A DNA stretch of 24,379 nucleotides from contig DDMS01000044.1 in NCBI GenBank assembly GCA_002340765.1, positions 1 through 24,379 on the forward strand, in the 5' to 3' direction. This document shows positions 15,016 to 23,954 of the stretch, one piece after another. Position 1 is the first letter of the stretch, and each line of letters opens with the position of its first letter. Below the pieces are notes generated by a model. The model ran no database searches. It was given only the letters and a program-made list of their open reading frames with translations, and had not been told where the DNA came from. Source of the DNA: Flavobacteriaceae bacterium UBA2540 (GTDB lineage: Bacteria > Bacteroidota > Bacteroidia > Flavobacteriales > Flavobacteriaceae). The position numbers were made by a program, and so were the translations under genes.

Positions 15016-17187
15016 ATGAAAAAAATTACATTATTATTTGCCCTATTGATTTCTTCAATTGGGTTTTCGCAGGAAATCGTTACCCCTGTTTATGAAGGGA
15101 CTTTTGACGGTACTACCTATTCACAAACTTTTAATTTTCCTACAGGAGCAGAAAATTGGGCAGGTTTTGCCAACAACAATGTAAGCATTTATCCTCTGTC
15201 ATATCCAAACGGTGGACAAATATCTTTTAAAGCAACTGTATCTGCAGACGCTGAAATTAAATTTGTATTTGAAAAGGATTTATATCCTAATGTTGCCCCT
15301 TCTGTTTCTACAGTTGATGTAGCTTTATTAGCAACTAATCCAGCTAACACAGTCTACACGGTGGCTATCCCTGCTAATGCTACAAACACATACAAATCGG
15401 CACTCATGTATGTTATAACTAAAGATGTAACAGTTAGTCTATCTGAAATTAAGCTTATTAAATTTGATACGGATGGAACAACTCAACTTAAAGTTGATTT
15501 CCCTATTTATGATGGAACTTTTGATGGTACTACCTATTCACAAACTTTTAATTTTCCTACAGGAGCTGAAACTTGGGCAGGTTTTGCCAACAATAATACA
15601 ACTATCTACCCTTTATCATTTACTAATGGTGGTAAAGTATCTTTTAAAGCTACTGTAGCTACAAACGCTGAAATTAAATTTGTATTTGAAAAGGATCTAT
15701 ATCCTAATGTTGCCCCTTCTGTTTCTACAGTTGATGTAGCTTTATTAGCAACTAATCCAGCAAATACATTATATGAAGTTGCAATTCCTGCTAATACTAC
15801 AAACACATACAAATCTGCGCTCATGTATGTTATAACTAGAGATGTAGAGGTTAGTCTATCTGAAATTAAAATTCACACGAATGCTGCTACACCACCTCCA
15901 ACAGCAACTTACGATTTATTAGAATCTTTCAATGGTACCGGATTAGAAGGAACTTTTGGAGGTGCAGCAGCAGCATATGATGCTGATCCTACTGGTGGGT
16001 CTGATCAAGTTATAAAAATAACAAACAGCGGAGATCAAACATGGCAAGGTGTAGATGTTGTTTTAACAACCTTTTATAAACTGACAGCTGCTACTCAATT
16101 GACAATGCAATTAGATGTTTATTCAACGACAGCAATCAACATCGCACCAAAAGCACAAGGTGGAGAACCTGGTTCACCAGATTCAGTTACCTCTGCCAGT
16201 CATACTGGTTCAGGATGGGAAACGTTAACATTCACTTTTGATAAAAGCTTGGATGGTAAGGATCCTGCAAATGGTATTTATGGTGATTTTGCGCTTCATA
16301 TCAATTGGAATGCTACAACAAATACTTATGGAGCACCAGATGGTAGAGTTTTTTACATAAAAAATCTTAAAGGTTTAGCTACGCAACCAACACCAGATCC
16401 AAATGCACCTACTACGGCGGCACCAACACCACCAACTAGGAATGCAGCTGATGTTATTTCTTTGTTTAGTGATGCTTACACAGATATAAATGTAGGTGAA
16501 TGGGGAACAAGTTGGGATTCTGCAACAATTACAGATGCAGTAATTGCGAATGATAATGTTAAGAAAGTAAACTTTGGAGCTTTTTTAGGAGTTGATTTTA
16601 CGGGGAATAGAATAAATGCTACTGATTATACACATTTTCATATTGATATTTTTACAACAACAGCAACTTTAGAAAAGAGTTTTAACCATAAACTTTCTAA
16701 TCATGCCAATCAGGCCGCAGGAGAGACGAGTGCAATACAGTTTTCTACGACCAATGCCTCAAACCCTTCTCTTCCAAATCCAAATCCAGGTACTTGGATC
16801 TCCTATGATATTCCACTTTCAAGCTTTACAGTTGCTGGTGGGGGTTCTTTAGCAAGAGATGCCATTGGGCAATATTTAATTAGTTCAAACTTAGGAACTG
16901 TTTACATTGATAATATCTATTTCTACAGAGCTGCAACAGCAAGCGTTGAAGACAATTTATTCAATGTAAGCTTATATCCAAACCCAGCATCAAACAGATT
17001 GAATATTTCTGCAGCGAATACCATTCAAAATGCTGAAATCTACAATGTGTTAGGTAAAAAAGTAATGAATGTAACAATCAACAAAACGAGCGAGTCAATT
17101 GATATTTCAAACTTGGCTTCTGGTGTGTATATGATTAAATACAATATTGAAAATAGTATTGGAACTGCGAAGTTCATCAAACAATAA
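15016..17187 (+). CDS. T9SS-secreted multi-CBM protein, putative laminarin binder
   Basis: A 723-residue exported protein. The signal peptide ends G-F-S-Q (residue 19). Modules in order: two near-identical beta-sandwich repeats (about 25-150 and 164-289), a third CBM-like module (about 298-455; T-W-Q-G-V-D-V-V and G-W-E-T-L-T-F-T-F), and a Pro/Thr linker (about 458-475). A fourth module follows (about 476-640), starting R-N-A-A-D-V-I-S-L-F-S-D-A-Y-T, homologous to the first module of the gene at 1-1428. A type A T9SS sorting domain closes the protein (about 649-723; L-Y-P-N-P-A-S at 653, N-V-L-G-K-K-V, A-S-G-V-Y-M). No catalytic motif is seen, so it is probably a secreted, cell-surface-anchored glycan-binding protein. 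It follows the glucanase operon with its own terminator and probably its own promoter. Binding to laminarin is inferred from location and the shared module. Confidence 0.85.
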   Translation: MKKITLLFALLISSIGFSQEIVTPVYEGTFDGTTYSQTFNFPTGAENWAGFANNNVSIYPLSYPNGGQISFKATVSADAEIKFVFEKDLYPNVAPSVSTVDVALLATNPANTVYTVAIPANATNTYKSALMYVITKDVTVSLSEIKLIKFDTDGTTQLKVDFPIYDGTFDGTTYSQTFNFPTGAETWAGFANNNTTIYPLSFTNGGKVSFKATVATNAEIKFVFEKDLYPNVAPSVSTVDVALLATNPANTLYEVAIPANTTNTYKSALMYVITRDVEVSLSEIKIHTNAATPPPTATYDLLESFNGTGLEGTFGGAAAAYDADPTGGSDQVIKITNSGDQTWQGVDVVLTTFYKLTAATQLTMQLDVYSTTAINIAPKAQGGEPGSPDSVTSASHTGSGWETLTFTFDKSLDGKDPANGIYGDFALHINWNATTNTYGAPDGRVFYIKNLKGLATQPTPDPNAPTTAAPTPPTRNAADVISLFSDAYTDINVGEWGTSWDSATITDAVIANDNVKKVNFGAFLGVDFTGNRINATDYTHFHIDIFTTTATLEKSFNHKLSNHANQAAGETSAIQFSTTNASNPSLPNPNPGTWISYDIPLSSFTVAGGGSLARDAIGQYLISSNLGTVYIDNIYFYRAATASVEDNLFNVSLYPNPASNRLNISAANTIQNAEIYNVLGKKVMNVTINKTSESIDISNLASGVYMIKYNIENSIGTAKFIKQ
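15088..15880 (+). repeat. Near-identical tandem module repeat (417-base period)
   Basis: Two in-frame copies, starting at 15088 and 15505, have a constant offset of 417 bases (139 codons). Long blocks are almost identical at DNA level, for example around 15250-15350 against 15667-15767 (residues F-V-F-E-K-D-L-Y-P-N-V-A-P-S-V-S). Differences cluster in the likely binding face (Y-P-N-G-G-Q-I versus F-T-N-G-G-K-V). This indicates a recent duplication or ongoing gene conversion. Confidence 0.9.
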
Positions 17188-17202
17188 TTTTCATTTAGGA
17201 GC

Positions 17203-17234
17203 AAAAAAAACCGAGCAATTTTGCTCGGTTTTTT
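17203..17234. terminator. Bidirectional terminator between convergent genes
   Basis: A run of A (17203-17210), then CCGAGCAA / TTGCTCGG (17211-17218, 17221-17228) with a TT loop, then six T residues. A-tract and T-tract flank the stem on both sides, so it can end transcription from the T9SS protein gene on + and from the DUF4369 gene on -. Confidence 0.93.
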
Positions 17235-17255
17235 GTTTTATATAACGTACAAAAA

Positions 17256-17957
17256 TTACTCTTGCTCACTTTTCTTAATTTGGGTTAAGTAGTTTTGTAA
17301 ACTTTTTCCATACATTGATTTTTTTATTTTTGGAGTCAATGATTTATTTACGGTATCTAACATTTGTATTGTTGCGTCATACATTTCAGTAATAGCAATG
17401 TAAGGTGCAGCTTCAAAATCGGAATTTTTAATGGCAAAATTTGTAGTGTATAAAACGCGTCTTCTTACCAACCGTTTGTAATCATCTTCAACTTCTTGAA
17501 TCAATTCTTCATTGTTTGATTTTTTTGCTTCAAAATCTTTTTTAATGAAATCCAATCTTTCTGATTGAAATTGTTTATTGATAACATTAAATTTATCCAT
17601 CACTTCCTGATTTTTTGAACCAGATATTTTTGGATTGATTCCAAATTTTTCAACATGATCTTTGATGGTAATGACACCTTCTTCCCCAAAAAACAAAATT
17701 CGTTTGTCAGTGGTGTTTCCATCAAAAGTCAAATAATACATTACTGGAGAATCTACTTGATCCGATAATCGAAAAGTATCAGTTCCCAAAAGTTTTACAG
17801 AATCAACAGAAACTAAAGCAGTATCCTTCATCTTTTGTAAATACAAAGTTCCTTTTTTCAATCCTTTGATTTGGCCCTCTACAATCATGTTTCCTTCCTT
17901 TTTAGAACATGCGAATATGGTGAATGAGGCAATACAAATTGTGATAATTTTTTTCAT
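17256..17957 (-). CDS. DUF4369-domain lipoprotein
   Basis: A 233-residue lipoprotein with lipobox T-I-F-A-C (Cys17), followed by S-K-K-E-G, which suggests periplasmic anchoring. Residues about 24-115 (I-V-E-G-Q-I-K-G-L-K-K-G-T-L-Y-L-Q) match the DUF4369 pattern, a beta-domain commonly found in front of TlpA/thioredoxin domains in Bacteroidota. No C-x-x-C thioredoxin motif follows. The rest is charged and helical (about 120-233), so this is the stand-alone form. Function is unknown. It lies 42 bases downstream of the DUF819 permease gene on the same strand and is probably co-transcribed with it. It converges on the PUL at the bidirectional terminator and has no evident role in glucan use. Confidence 0.8.
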   Translation of the reverse strand: MKKIITICIASFTIFACSKKEGNMIVEGQIKGLKKGTLYLQKMKDTALVSVDSVKLLGTDTFRLSDQVDSPVMYYLTFDGNTTDKRILFFGEEGVITIKDHVEKFGINPKISGSKNQEVMDKFNVINKQFQSERLDFIKKDFEAKKSNNEELIQEVEDDYKRLVRRRVLYTTNFAIKNSDFEAAPYIAITEMYDATIQMLDTVNKSLTPKIKKSMYGKSLQNYLTQIKKSEQE

Positions 17958-17999
17958 TTTTAATTTAAAATTTAAGTCTGCAAATATGCTTATTTTTAT

Positions 18000-19307
18000 T
18001 TAAAGAGAAGAAGCTAATTCCATTAAAATAGTACTGACAATTGCCCCAATAGTTCCAATAGCATAGCCAAAAACAGCCAATAAAATTCCAACAGTTGCCA
18101 ATGAAGGATGAAATGCCTGAGCAACAATAGGAGCAGAGGCTGCTCCACCTACATTTGCTTGACTTCCAACTGCCAAAAAGAAATAAGGCGCTTTGATGAT
18201 TTTTGCAACAATAATCATCAGAACTGCATGAATTGTCATCCAAACCACTCCAATAACAATCAAGCCTGGATTTTCTAAAGCCTGATTCAAATCCATTTTC
18301 ATACCAATTGTGGCAACTAATATGTAAATAAAAACACTCCCCAATTTGCTTGCTCCTGCACCTTCATAATTTCTTGCTTTTGTAAAAGACAATATAATGG
18401 CAACTATGGTGGCTATGCTTATCAACCAAAAAAAGCTAGAATCTAAAAATGAAAACGTATTTCTGATGATGGGTGATGAAATTGACGAAACTAAATCACC
18501 AAAAAATGAACTTAAATATACAGAGGTAAAATGTCCAAAACCTACAGTTCCAAAAGCAATTGCCAGCATAATCATTAAATCGGATAAGGTTGGATTTCTT
18601 TTTACTTTATTCGTAAAAAGGGTAACTTTTTCTTTCAAAGCCTTTATTGCAGAAGTGTCTGCTTTTAACCATTTATCTATGGCTTCTTTTTTTCCAATTC
18701 CAATCAATAAAATGGCCATCCAAATATTGGCTACCACAATATCAACAATCACCATTCCTGCATATTTTGAAGGGTTGTATTGATAAATTTCTAGCATCGC
18801 AGTTTGATTTGCACCACCACCAATCCAACTTCCTGCCAATGTGGAAAGTCCCCTCCAAACGGCATCAAAATCAGCTCCTCCAACAGTTTCAGGTGAAAAA
18901 ATAGAAATGAGTAAAATAGCAATTGGGCCACCAATAATAATTCCAACAGTTCCTGTAAAAAACATGATCAATGCTTTTGAACCCAGATTGAAAATCGCTT
19001 TTAAATCGATACTCAACGTCATCAAAACCAGGGCTGTAGGCAATAAATATTGACTTGAAACAAAATACAATTGTGATTTATTTTTGATGATTTCACCCGC
19101 TACATTTTTAGTTTCCCATTCTGGAGAAATCAATCCAAAAGTGGTAAACAAAGCCGGTACAAAATACGCCATGAATAAACCAGGAACTATTTTATAGAAT
19201 TTAGGCCAAAAACCCCTGTTTATATTTTCGGTATAAAAAATGAATCCTAACGAAATCATTAAAATTCCAAAAACGATAGCGTCGTTTGTAATTATTGGTT
19301 CATACAT
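18000..19307 (-). CDS. DUF819 family integral membrane protein (putative permease)
   Basis: A 435-residue inner-membrane protein with about ten or more hydrophobic segments. Two similar glycine-rich motifs, G-S-W-I-G-G-G-A-N-Q-T-A-M (first half) and G-S-Q-A-N-V-G-G-A-A-S-A-P (second half), suggest an inverted internal repeat of the kind found in secondary transporters. They match the DUF819 (Bacillus YjcL-like) family, whose substrate is not established. A charged cytoplasmic-like loop (about 210-240; K-A-L-K-E-K-V-T-L-F-T-N-K-V-K-R) separates the halves. It is followed by the DUF4369 lipoprotein gene after 42 bases and preceded by the VPS10-type gene at a distance of 79 bases. The three may form one transcript reading leftward. 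Confidence 0.82.
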   Translation of the reverse strand: MYEPIITNDAIVFGILMISLGFIFYTENINRGFWPKFYKIVPGLFMAYFVPALFTTFGLISPEWETKNVAGEIIKNKSQLYFVSSQYLLPTALVLMTLSIDLKAIFNLGSKALIMFFTGTVGIIIGGPIAILLISIFSPETVGGADFDAVWRGLSTLAGSWIGGGANQTAMLEIYQYNPSKYAGMVIVDIVVANIWMAILLIGIGKKEAIDKWLKADTSAIKALKEKVTLFTNKVKRNPTLSDLMIMLAIAFGTVGFGHFTSVYLSSFFGDLVSSISSPIIRNTFSFLDSSFFWLISIATIVAIILSFTKARNYEGAGASKLGSVFIYILVATIGMKMDLNQALENPGLIVIGVVWMTIHAVLMIIVAKIIKAPYFFLAVGSQANVGGAASAPIVAQAFHPSLATVGILLAVFGYAIGTIGAIVSTILMELASSL

Positions 19308-19386
19308 TATTCAAAATTTAAAATTCAATGTTTAAAAAAATAACCCTTGAATTTATAGTTAAATCAAGTGTAAAAACATATTTTAA

Positions 19387-22300
19387 TTAATTTTCATCAA
19401 AGATTTTAGCTTCTTTAAATGGAGAAATTACAATTCCATCAGTAGCTTTTTTATAGTCAATCCAATACGAATTATAAAATGTATTTGTTTTTGAAATAGC
19501 TTCTTTAAAAGCTTCTAAAAACTGATTTACCAATTGTTTTTCAGTGTCTGTTTGATTTCCAAAACGAGAACGAATGTAACTAAATGCCGTTCCAAAACGC
19601 TGACTAACAGTAACTTCAGGATTTCTTGTAATGCCTTGTCTTTCATCAACTTTGCCTAAATAAATAGCAATGATATCATCTATTTTTTTGATAATTTCAG
19701 TAGACGATTTGATTTCAGCATCGTATTTTTTTTTGTCATCTTTAGATAATTCTTCTTTGATAGTTGTTGCCGTAGTTTTACTTTCAACCAACTGTTTTAC
19801 AATTGCTGCCATTTTTTCCTGATGACTTTCCATGGCTTTACTAGCCTCATATTTTTGATTGATGGCTTCTTGTATAATTTGCAATCTTGGATCAAATTCA
19901 ACTTTGATATTTTGTTCAGAAATTGCATCACCAAAAGTCATTTTCAGTTTATAAATTCCTGGTTTAACATTGACTCCAGAAGGTTCTCTTAAAGATTCTC
20001 TGAGATTTCTTGAGGCTCTTTCAACCCCTTTTTCATCTAAATTCCAAGTTGTTTTATGAATGCCATTTTCTTCAGGAGTTTTAAATTTTAAGGTTCTTAT
20101 CAAACGTTCTCCATCAAAAATTTCCAATTTTATTGAATCATATTTTACCTTGTTTTTATTTTCTAAAGTTTTGTCACTAGTCTCTTTTTTGACATCCTTA
20201 TTTTCTGTATTCTCAACTTCTTTTGGTCTGTTGATGTAATAAGAAATGATGGCGCCACTTTTTCTATTTTCTCCCTGATACATGGCATCTGCTCCAAATC
20301 TGCTTCCTGTAGGTTGCTGATAAGCAGTATGATAAGCTGTTGGAGGTGCAAATAAAGCTAATTTCTCTTTTAAAATACTTCCTTTCGCAAGTGCTCTCAA
20401 AGGTCTGATATCATCTAAAACCCAAGCTGCTCTTCCAAAAGTTCCAATAATCAAATCATGTTCTCTTGGATGAATTACCAAATCATTTACAGGTACTGTT
20501 GGAAATCCTTCTGTCCATTTTGTCCATTTTTTTCCAGCATCAATAGAAATGTATAAACCATCATCCGTTCCTAAAAAAAGCAAATTTTCATTTTCGGGAT
20601 CTTCAATAATGCTCAAAGTAAAACTCGCTACATCATTTTCATCCACAATTCGTTCCCAAGTTTTTCCATAATTTTTGGATCTGTAAGCATAGGGTTTGTA
20701 GTTATCTCGTCTGTAATCGTTGGCAACTAACAATGCTTCTCCTTTATTTTTGTTGGATGCTTTTATTTGAGTAATCCAACTATTTTCTGGCAAATCTTTG
20801 ATATTTTTTGAAACATTTGTCCAAGTTTTTCCTCCATCTTTCGTGATTTGAACTTGACCATCATCAGTGGCAACCCACAAAATATTTTTTTCTAAAACAG
20901 TAGGTTCAATGACTAAAATGGTACAATGATTTTCAGCACCAGTGGCATCCATAGTCAATCCACCACTTTCTCCCTGCTTTAATTTTTCTGGATTGTTGGT
21001 TGTCAAATCTGGAGATATCACACTCCAAGTCAATCCTTTATCTGTTGATTTATGCACAAACTGACTTCCAAAATAAAGTGTATTGTTATCAAATGGATCA
21101 ATATTGATGGCAGCATTCCAGTTGAAACGGAGCTCTACTTTTGCATCAGGATGCGTTGGTTTTACAGAATAATTATTTCCTGTCAAATAATCAAAACGAA
21201 CCACACTTCCTTGTTGACTCATAGACCATCCATAGCGTGAATCGTCTTTATCAGAAATGACATCAAAACCATCACCAAAACTAATTTCTTGCCAATATGA
21301 ATTGCGAATTCCTTGATCTTTCCAAACATAGGCTGGTCCTCTCCAAGAGCCATTGTCTTGCATTCCTCCATAAACATTGTAAGGAAATTCGTTGTCAACA
21401 TTGATATGATAAAATTGTGCCACAGGAATATTTCCGATAAAACGCCAAGATTTTCCTCCATCTCTTGTGATATTTAAACCTCCATCATTTCCATCAATCA
21501 TGAATTTTCCGTTTTTTGGATGAATCCACCACGCATGATGATCTGGATGAACGCCATTGTCAACGCCATAAGCAGGCATCAATTCTTTGAAATTTTTTCC
21601 ACCATCTTCTGAAACATTTACATAGGTAAATACTGAATAAACCCTATTTTCATTTTGTGGATCTACATAAATTTCTGAATAATAAAAAGGACGATTTCCG
21701 ATATCTTCTTTTTCATTTATTTTTTTCCAAGAAAAACCTCCATCTTCACTTCTGTACAACGCATTTTTTTTCGCTTCAACCAAAGCATACAAGATATCAG
21801 GATTTGAACGAGCAATAGCTACACCAATTCTTCCTAATTCTCCATCAGGAAAACCTTCTTTTTTAGTGATTTTTTTCCAATTTTCTCCTCCATCATGAGT
21901 GATGTATAAGCCACTTCCTTCTCCACCAGATTTAAAAAACCACGGTTCACGTTTGTGTTCCCACATGGCTGCAATCAATTTATTTGGATTTGTAGGATCC
22001 ATGATCAAATCTGCAATGCCTGATTTTTTATTGGTAAACAAGATTTGTTTCCACGTTTTTCCACCATCCAAGGTTTTATAAACGCCACGTTCTTGATGTT
22101 CTCCCCAAGGCGAACCGATTGCGCCTGCATACACAACATCAGGATTTGTAGGGTCTATAACCACTCTGTGAATGTGCCTTGTTTTTTCCAATCCCATTGA
22201 TTTCCAAGTTTTTCCGGCATCTAAAGATTTATAAATTCCAAAACCACCATTTAAACTATTTCTTGGATTTCCTTCACCAGTTCCAGCCCAAACCACACTT

Positions 22301-22587
22301 GGATTTGATTGTTGAATAGCAATTGCACCAATAGAAGCAGTCAATTCTTTGTCAAAAATAGGTTCCCATTTGATTCCTCCAGAAGTTGATTTCCAAATTC
22401 CGCCAGAAGCAGTTCCAGCATATATAATATCGGGATTTGATTCAACAGCATCAATGGCTGTTACTCTTCCTGACATTCCTCCAGGTCCAATATTTCTTGG
22501 TTTTATGTTTTTCACCAAATCCATTGAAAATTCCTGAGAAAAAGTTACAGAAGTAACTAAAAGGAAAAAAATGACTATTTTTTTCAT
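19387..22587 (-). CDS. VPS10/Asp-box beta-propeller exported protein
   Basis: A 1066-residue protein with signal peptide ending T-F-S-Q (residue 18). Residues about 30-780 form a sortilin/VPS10-like propeller with at least eleven Asp-box-type motifs (S/T-x-D-x-G-x-x-W), for example S-L-D-A-G-K-T-W, T-L-D-G-G-K-T-W, S-E-D-G-G-F-S-W, T-K-D-G-G-K-T-W and S-I-D-A-G-K-K-W. Each is followed by N-P-D-x-x-Y-A-type strands. An Ig/FlgD-like stretch (about 850-955; I-R-T-L-K-F-K, P-G-I-Y-K-L-K-M) and a helical, Lys/Glu-rich tail come next. Such proteins are often labelled 'glycosyl hydrolase' because of sialidase-type Asp boxes, but no sialidase active-site set is seen, so that name is not adopted. No T9SS domain or lipobox is present, so it is probably periplasmic or released. 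Its partner is unknown; it may bind proteins or peptides as sortilins do. Confidence 0.82.
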   Translation of the reverse strand: MKKIVIFFLLVTSVTFSQEFSMDLVKNIKPRNIGPGGMSGRVTAIDAVESNPDIIYAGTASGGIWKSTSGGIKWEPIFDKELTASIGAIAIQQSNPSVVWAGTGEGNPRNSLNGGFGIYKSLDAGKTWKSMGLEKTRHIHRVVIDPTNPDVVYAGAIGSPWGEHQERGVYKTLDGGKTWKQILFTNKKSGIADLIMDPTNPNKLIAAMWEHKREPWFFKSGGEGSGLYITHDGGENWKKITKKEGFPDGELGRIGVAIARSNPDILYALVEAKKNALYRSEDGGFSWKKINEKEDIGNRPFYYSEIYVDPQNENRVYSVFTYVNVSEDGGKNFKELMPAYGVDNGVHPDHHAWWIHPKNGKFMIDGNDGGLNITRDGGKSWRFIGNIPVAQFYHINVDNEFPYNVYGGMQDNGSWRGPAYVWKDQGIRNSYWQEISFGDGFDVISDKDDSRYGWSMSQQGSVVRFDYLTGNNYSVKPTHPDAKVELRFNWNAAINIDPFDNNTLYFGSQFVHKSTDKGLTWSVISPDLTTNNPEKLKQGESGGLTMDATGAENHCTILVIEPTVLEKNILWVATDDGQVQITKDGGKTWTNVSKNIKDLPENSWITQIKASNKNKGEALLVANDYRRDNYKPYAYRSKNYGKTWERIVDENDVASFTLSIIEDPENENLLFLGTDDGLYISIDAGKKWTKWTEGFPTVPVNDLVIHPREHDLIIGTFGRAAWVLDDIRPLRALAKGSILKEKLALFAPPTAYHTAYQQPTGSRFGADAMYQGENRKSGAIISYYINRPKEVENTENKDVKKETSDKTLENKNKVKYDSIKLEIFDGERLIRTLKFKTPEENGIHKTTWNLDEKGVERASRNLRESLREPSGVNVKPGIYKLKMTFGDAISEQNIKVEFDPRLQIIQEAINQKYEASKAMESHQEKMAAIVKQLVESKTTATTIKEELSKDDKKKYDAEIKSSTEIIKKIDDIIAIYLGKVDERQGITRNPEVTVSQRFGTAFSYIRSRFGNQTDTEKQLVNQFLEAFKEAISKTNTFYNSYWIDYKKATDGIVISPFKEAKIFDEN

Positions 22588-22882
22588 TGTTGTTTGATTT
22601 GTTTGTTTGAATTAAGGCAACAAGATACAAAAATGAAAATGTTTGGGTAATTTTTTTTTTGATTTATTGATTTTAGAAGATATTAAGCTGCCTGGAACAG
22701 GCAAGGTTTCAAGAATTGCACGAACAAATAAATTTCTAAATAATTATAAAAACAACATTTTTTATAATCATAGATTTGTGCAATTCGTGAAATTTGTGTC
22801 TAAAAAAATAGATGCTTGAATGATTTTCAAAATTTTATTTTCATTACTATAAAATTTGATTATTTAATTAAAAATTATAAGC
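22588..22882. other. Intergenic region with repeats, no gene
   Basis: 295 bases between the start of the VPS10-type gene (reading left) and the ATPase pseudogene. It must contain the promoter of the VPS10 gene, though no convincing TAnnTTTG element could be placed on the minus strand. It holds a small hairpin GCCTG-GAA-CAGGC (22690-22702) and a larger nested inverted repeat listed separately. Confidence 0.6.
22713..22786. repeat. Nested imperfect inverted repeat
   Basis: Outer arms GAATTGCAC (22713-22721) and GTGCAATTC (22778-22786) enclose inner arms ATTATAAAAA (22743-22752) and TTTTTATAAT (22759-22768), which are perfect around a 6-base loop. Together they could fold as a long hairpin with internal bulges. 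The motif TTTGTGCAATTCGTG resembles short intergenic repeats seen in flavobacterial genomes; that is an impression, not checked. Confidence 0.55.
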
Positions 22883-23954
22883 ATCAGTAAACACAAAGAA
22901 TATTTTGAAACCAAGACAAATGGTTACTCCACAAATGGTGATTTTATAAATCTTGGAGCAGCTATGTTGGGTGAAGAAACCATCACAAATAATTTGTGAA
23001 AGTTCTATTAAAAACACTCAACAGAGATGGTTTAATTGCTGGAGCAATAGGAACCAGAAAACAAAAAAAATTCAATCGTTGGCTGAAAGCTTATCAGACA
23101 AAGGAATTCCGGTTTTATTTATGGATGTTAAAGGAAATTTATCTGGACTAGCAAAACCAAATGTTGAACATCCAAAAATTTATGAATACAATAAAATGAT
23201 TGGGTTTTCGAATGAAGTAAAAAAAAATTCCTGTTGAAATATTGACAATTTCTCAACAAAAACGCACCAGAATTCGTGAAACAGTTTCTGAATTTGTATC
23301 TATTTTATTGCCCCGAATTTTAGATTTGTCTTAAGTTCAAGAGGGAATTATTGCGATTATTTTCAAATATTATGATGATCACAAATTACCATTATTAGAT
23401 TTGAAAGATTTCAAAAAAATATTGCAATTTATCACTAATGATGGAAAAGCTTAAATTGAAAAAGATTATGGTAGAATTTCGTTTTCAATTACAGTAACTA
23501 TTTTGAGAAAAATTATTGAAATTTAGCAACTAGGTGGTCAATTATTTTTTTGGTGAAAAGTCTTTTAATATTGAATATTTAACTAGAATTATTAAAAATG
23601 GTAAAGGAATTATTTTGATTTTGAGACTCGCAGATATTCAAGACAAGCCCAAATTATTTTCCACATTTATTTTGCAATTATTGTTTGAAATGAATCAAAT
23701 ATTCACTGAGAGCTTTTACGGCAAAAGATAGAAAAGCTTTGAAATTGGCTGAAGAAAATTATCCAAACTCTAAATATTTTAACACAAGTGAAGTTCTTAC
23801 CCAATTAGAAATTGGAGAAGCGTTAGTCTTTGTTTTAAATTAAAAGCGAATTCCAACGACATTAGCAAGAACGATGTTGTGCGCGCCAGTGAGTAGAATG
23901 GATGTGTTGACAGACAGCGAGTTAGAAGAAGTAATTCTAAATTTAATAATTTAA
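22883..23954 (+). pseudogene. HerA-like/DUF853 ATPase pseudogene
   Basis: A broken copy of the DUF853 (HerA C-terminal-like, YjgR type) ATPase. Joined across frames it reads S-K-H-K-E-Y-F-E, then G-D-F-I-N-L-G-A-A-M-L-G-E-E-T-I, then L-K-T-L-N-R-D-G-L-I-A-G-A. The Walker A, expected as G-A-T-G-T-G-K-T-K-T, reads G-A-I-G-T-R-K-Q-K-K and is destroyed. The start codon seems changed to ATC (22883). Frameshifts lie near 22996, in the A run at 23218-23228 and in the T run at 23545-23551. In-frame stops occur at 23332, 23452, 23524 and 23841. Near 23710 the frame jumps from I-F-T-E to R-A-F-T-A-K-D-R-K-A-L, skipping what in intact relatives is about 70 residues containing the Walker B D-E-A-H. The 3' end is cut at the IS982 element. 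It is non-functional with high confidence; the family assignment rests on many conserved blocks. Confidence 0.88.

Noticed and set aside
18397..18783. Plus-strand frame of 128 codons inside the DUF819 gene
   Set aside because: It is the complement of membrane segments and a loop of a clear gene on the other strand, with no independent evidence.
19387..22587. Sialidase or glycoside hydrolase role for the Asp-box protein
   Set aside because: Asp boxes are structural and occur in VPS10/sortilin propellers; no sialidase arginine triad or catalytic pair could be recognised.
22953..23731. Two short plus-strand frames (22953-23237 and 23534-23731) as separate small genes
   Set aside because: Both are fragments of one DUF853 pseudogene when read across frameshifts.
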